NCBI RefSeq assembly: GCF_963556105.2
Contig: NZ_OY829944.1
Location: 2,019,501 to 2,083,500, forward strand
Source: an uncultured Tolumonas sp.
GTDB lineage: Bacteria; Pseudomonadota; Gammaproteobacteria; Enterobacterales; Aeromonadaceae
Direction of reading: 5' to 3'
Length of the DNA stretch: 64,000 nt
The notes beneath the pieces were generated by a model. The model was not told where the DNA came from, made no database searches, and saw only the letters and a list, made by a program, of their open reading frames with translations. This document shows, in pieces, positions 63,891-64,000 of the stretch. Position numbers and translations under genes: made by a program. Within the stretch, counting starts at the first letter, position 1, and each line of letters opens with the position of its first letter.

Positions 63891-64000
63891 CTATTTTTTA
63901 TGCGTTTGTTGATATACCCAATCCTGTAACTCCCAAAACTGCTGTGAGGTAACATTGCACTGTGCAATATCATTGGCCCATAATTTTGCAACGATTGATG
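63891..64000 (-). CDS. Second Rz1-like spanin, C-terminal end (runs off the window)
   Basis: Translation from the window edge gives IVAKLWANDIAQCNVTSQQF then WELQDWVYQQTHKK, nearly identical to the C-terminus of the Rz1-like protein next to attL (AAKLWSEDVAQCNVTSQQFW...THKR). About 110 bases of DNA are clearly homologous. It marks a second related prophage or remnant in the same orientation just past attR. Confidence 0.85.
   Translation of the reverse strand, partial: SIVAKLWANDIAQCNVTSQQFWELQDWVYQQTHKK

Overview
ORGANISM. The window reads as the chromosome of a gammaproteobacterium close to Aeromonadales (Tolumonas/Aeromonas-like). This is inferred from gene content and order: mrp/metG divergent, nagZ-ycfP-ndh, zapC next to pyrD, a DUF2835 gene, pepN, and uvrY-uvrC-pgsA followed by tRNA-Gly, tRNA-Cys and tRNA-Leu. 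No rRNA or species-specific marker is present, so the genus is not proven. REGION 1 (1-25924), core chromosome: uridine kinase (partial), Mrp, MetRS, a periplasmic DsbA-like protein, the ribosomal oxygenase RoxA, a small gene under a near-perfect LexA box, an AraC-type regulator divergent from an ethanolamine permease-eutB-eutC set (no microcompartment genes), D-lactate dehydrogenase, acetate transporter SatP, NADH dehydrogenase II, YcfP, NagZ, PheA, ZapC, PyrD, DUF2835, PepN, UvrY, UvrC, PgsA and three tRNAs. REGION 2 (25869-63664), a composite prophage in the 3' half of tRNA-Leu(UAA), bounded by a perfect 77-bp direct repeat (attL 25869-25945, attR 63588-63664). It has three parts. (a) 26227-37047, all on the minus strand: an HK97/lambda-type head and lysis module (holin, HNH, TerS, TerL, portal, S49 protease, capsid, connector, tail-tip protein, transglycosylase, Rz/Rz1). 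The tail genes between connector and tail tip are missing and the protease is frameshifted. (b) 37345-45582: accessory genes. The left part holds a TerB-like/HNH-like membrane gene pair, an uncharacterised gene and a GNAT gene, separated by three copies of an unexplained ~110-bp repeat. The right part is an integron cassette array without integrase: matching R/R' core sites define a 481-bp cassette, a 752-bp GFA-family cassette, a caspase/beta-propeller cassette and a truncated fourth cassette. (c) 45566-63506: a P2-type module (terminase gpP with damaged 5' end, portal gpQ, cos-like site, a large RTX protein in the moron position, gpA replication protein, small early genes, Ogr/Delta, CII-like, Cox-like, CI-like repressor, DUF4041/T5orf172 protein, integrase). 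The element therefore carries two unrelated terminases and two portals and is most simply read as a fusion of two prophages, probably unable to build a complete virion but still carrying lysogeny, replication, lysis and cargo genes. REGION 3 (63665-64000): beyond attR the 3' end of a second Rz1-like gene begins, homologous to the one beside attL, so another related prophage or remnant continues past the window edge in tandem.
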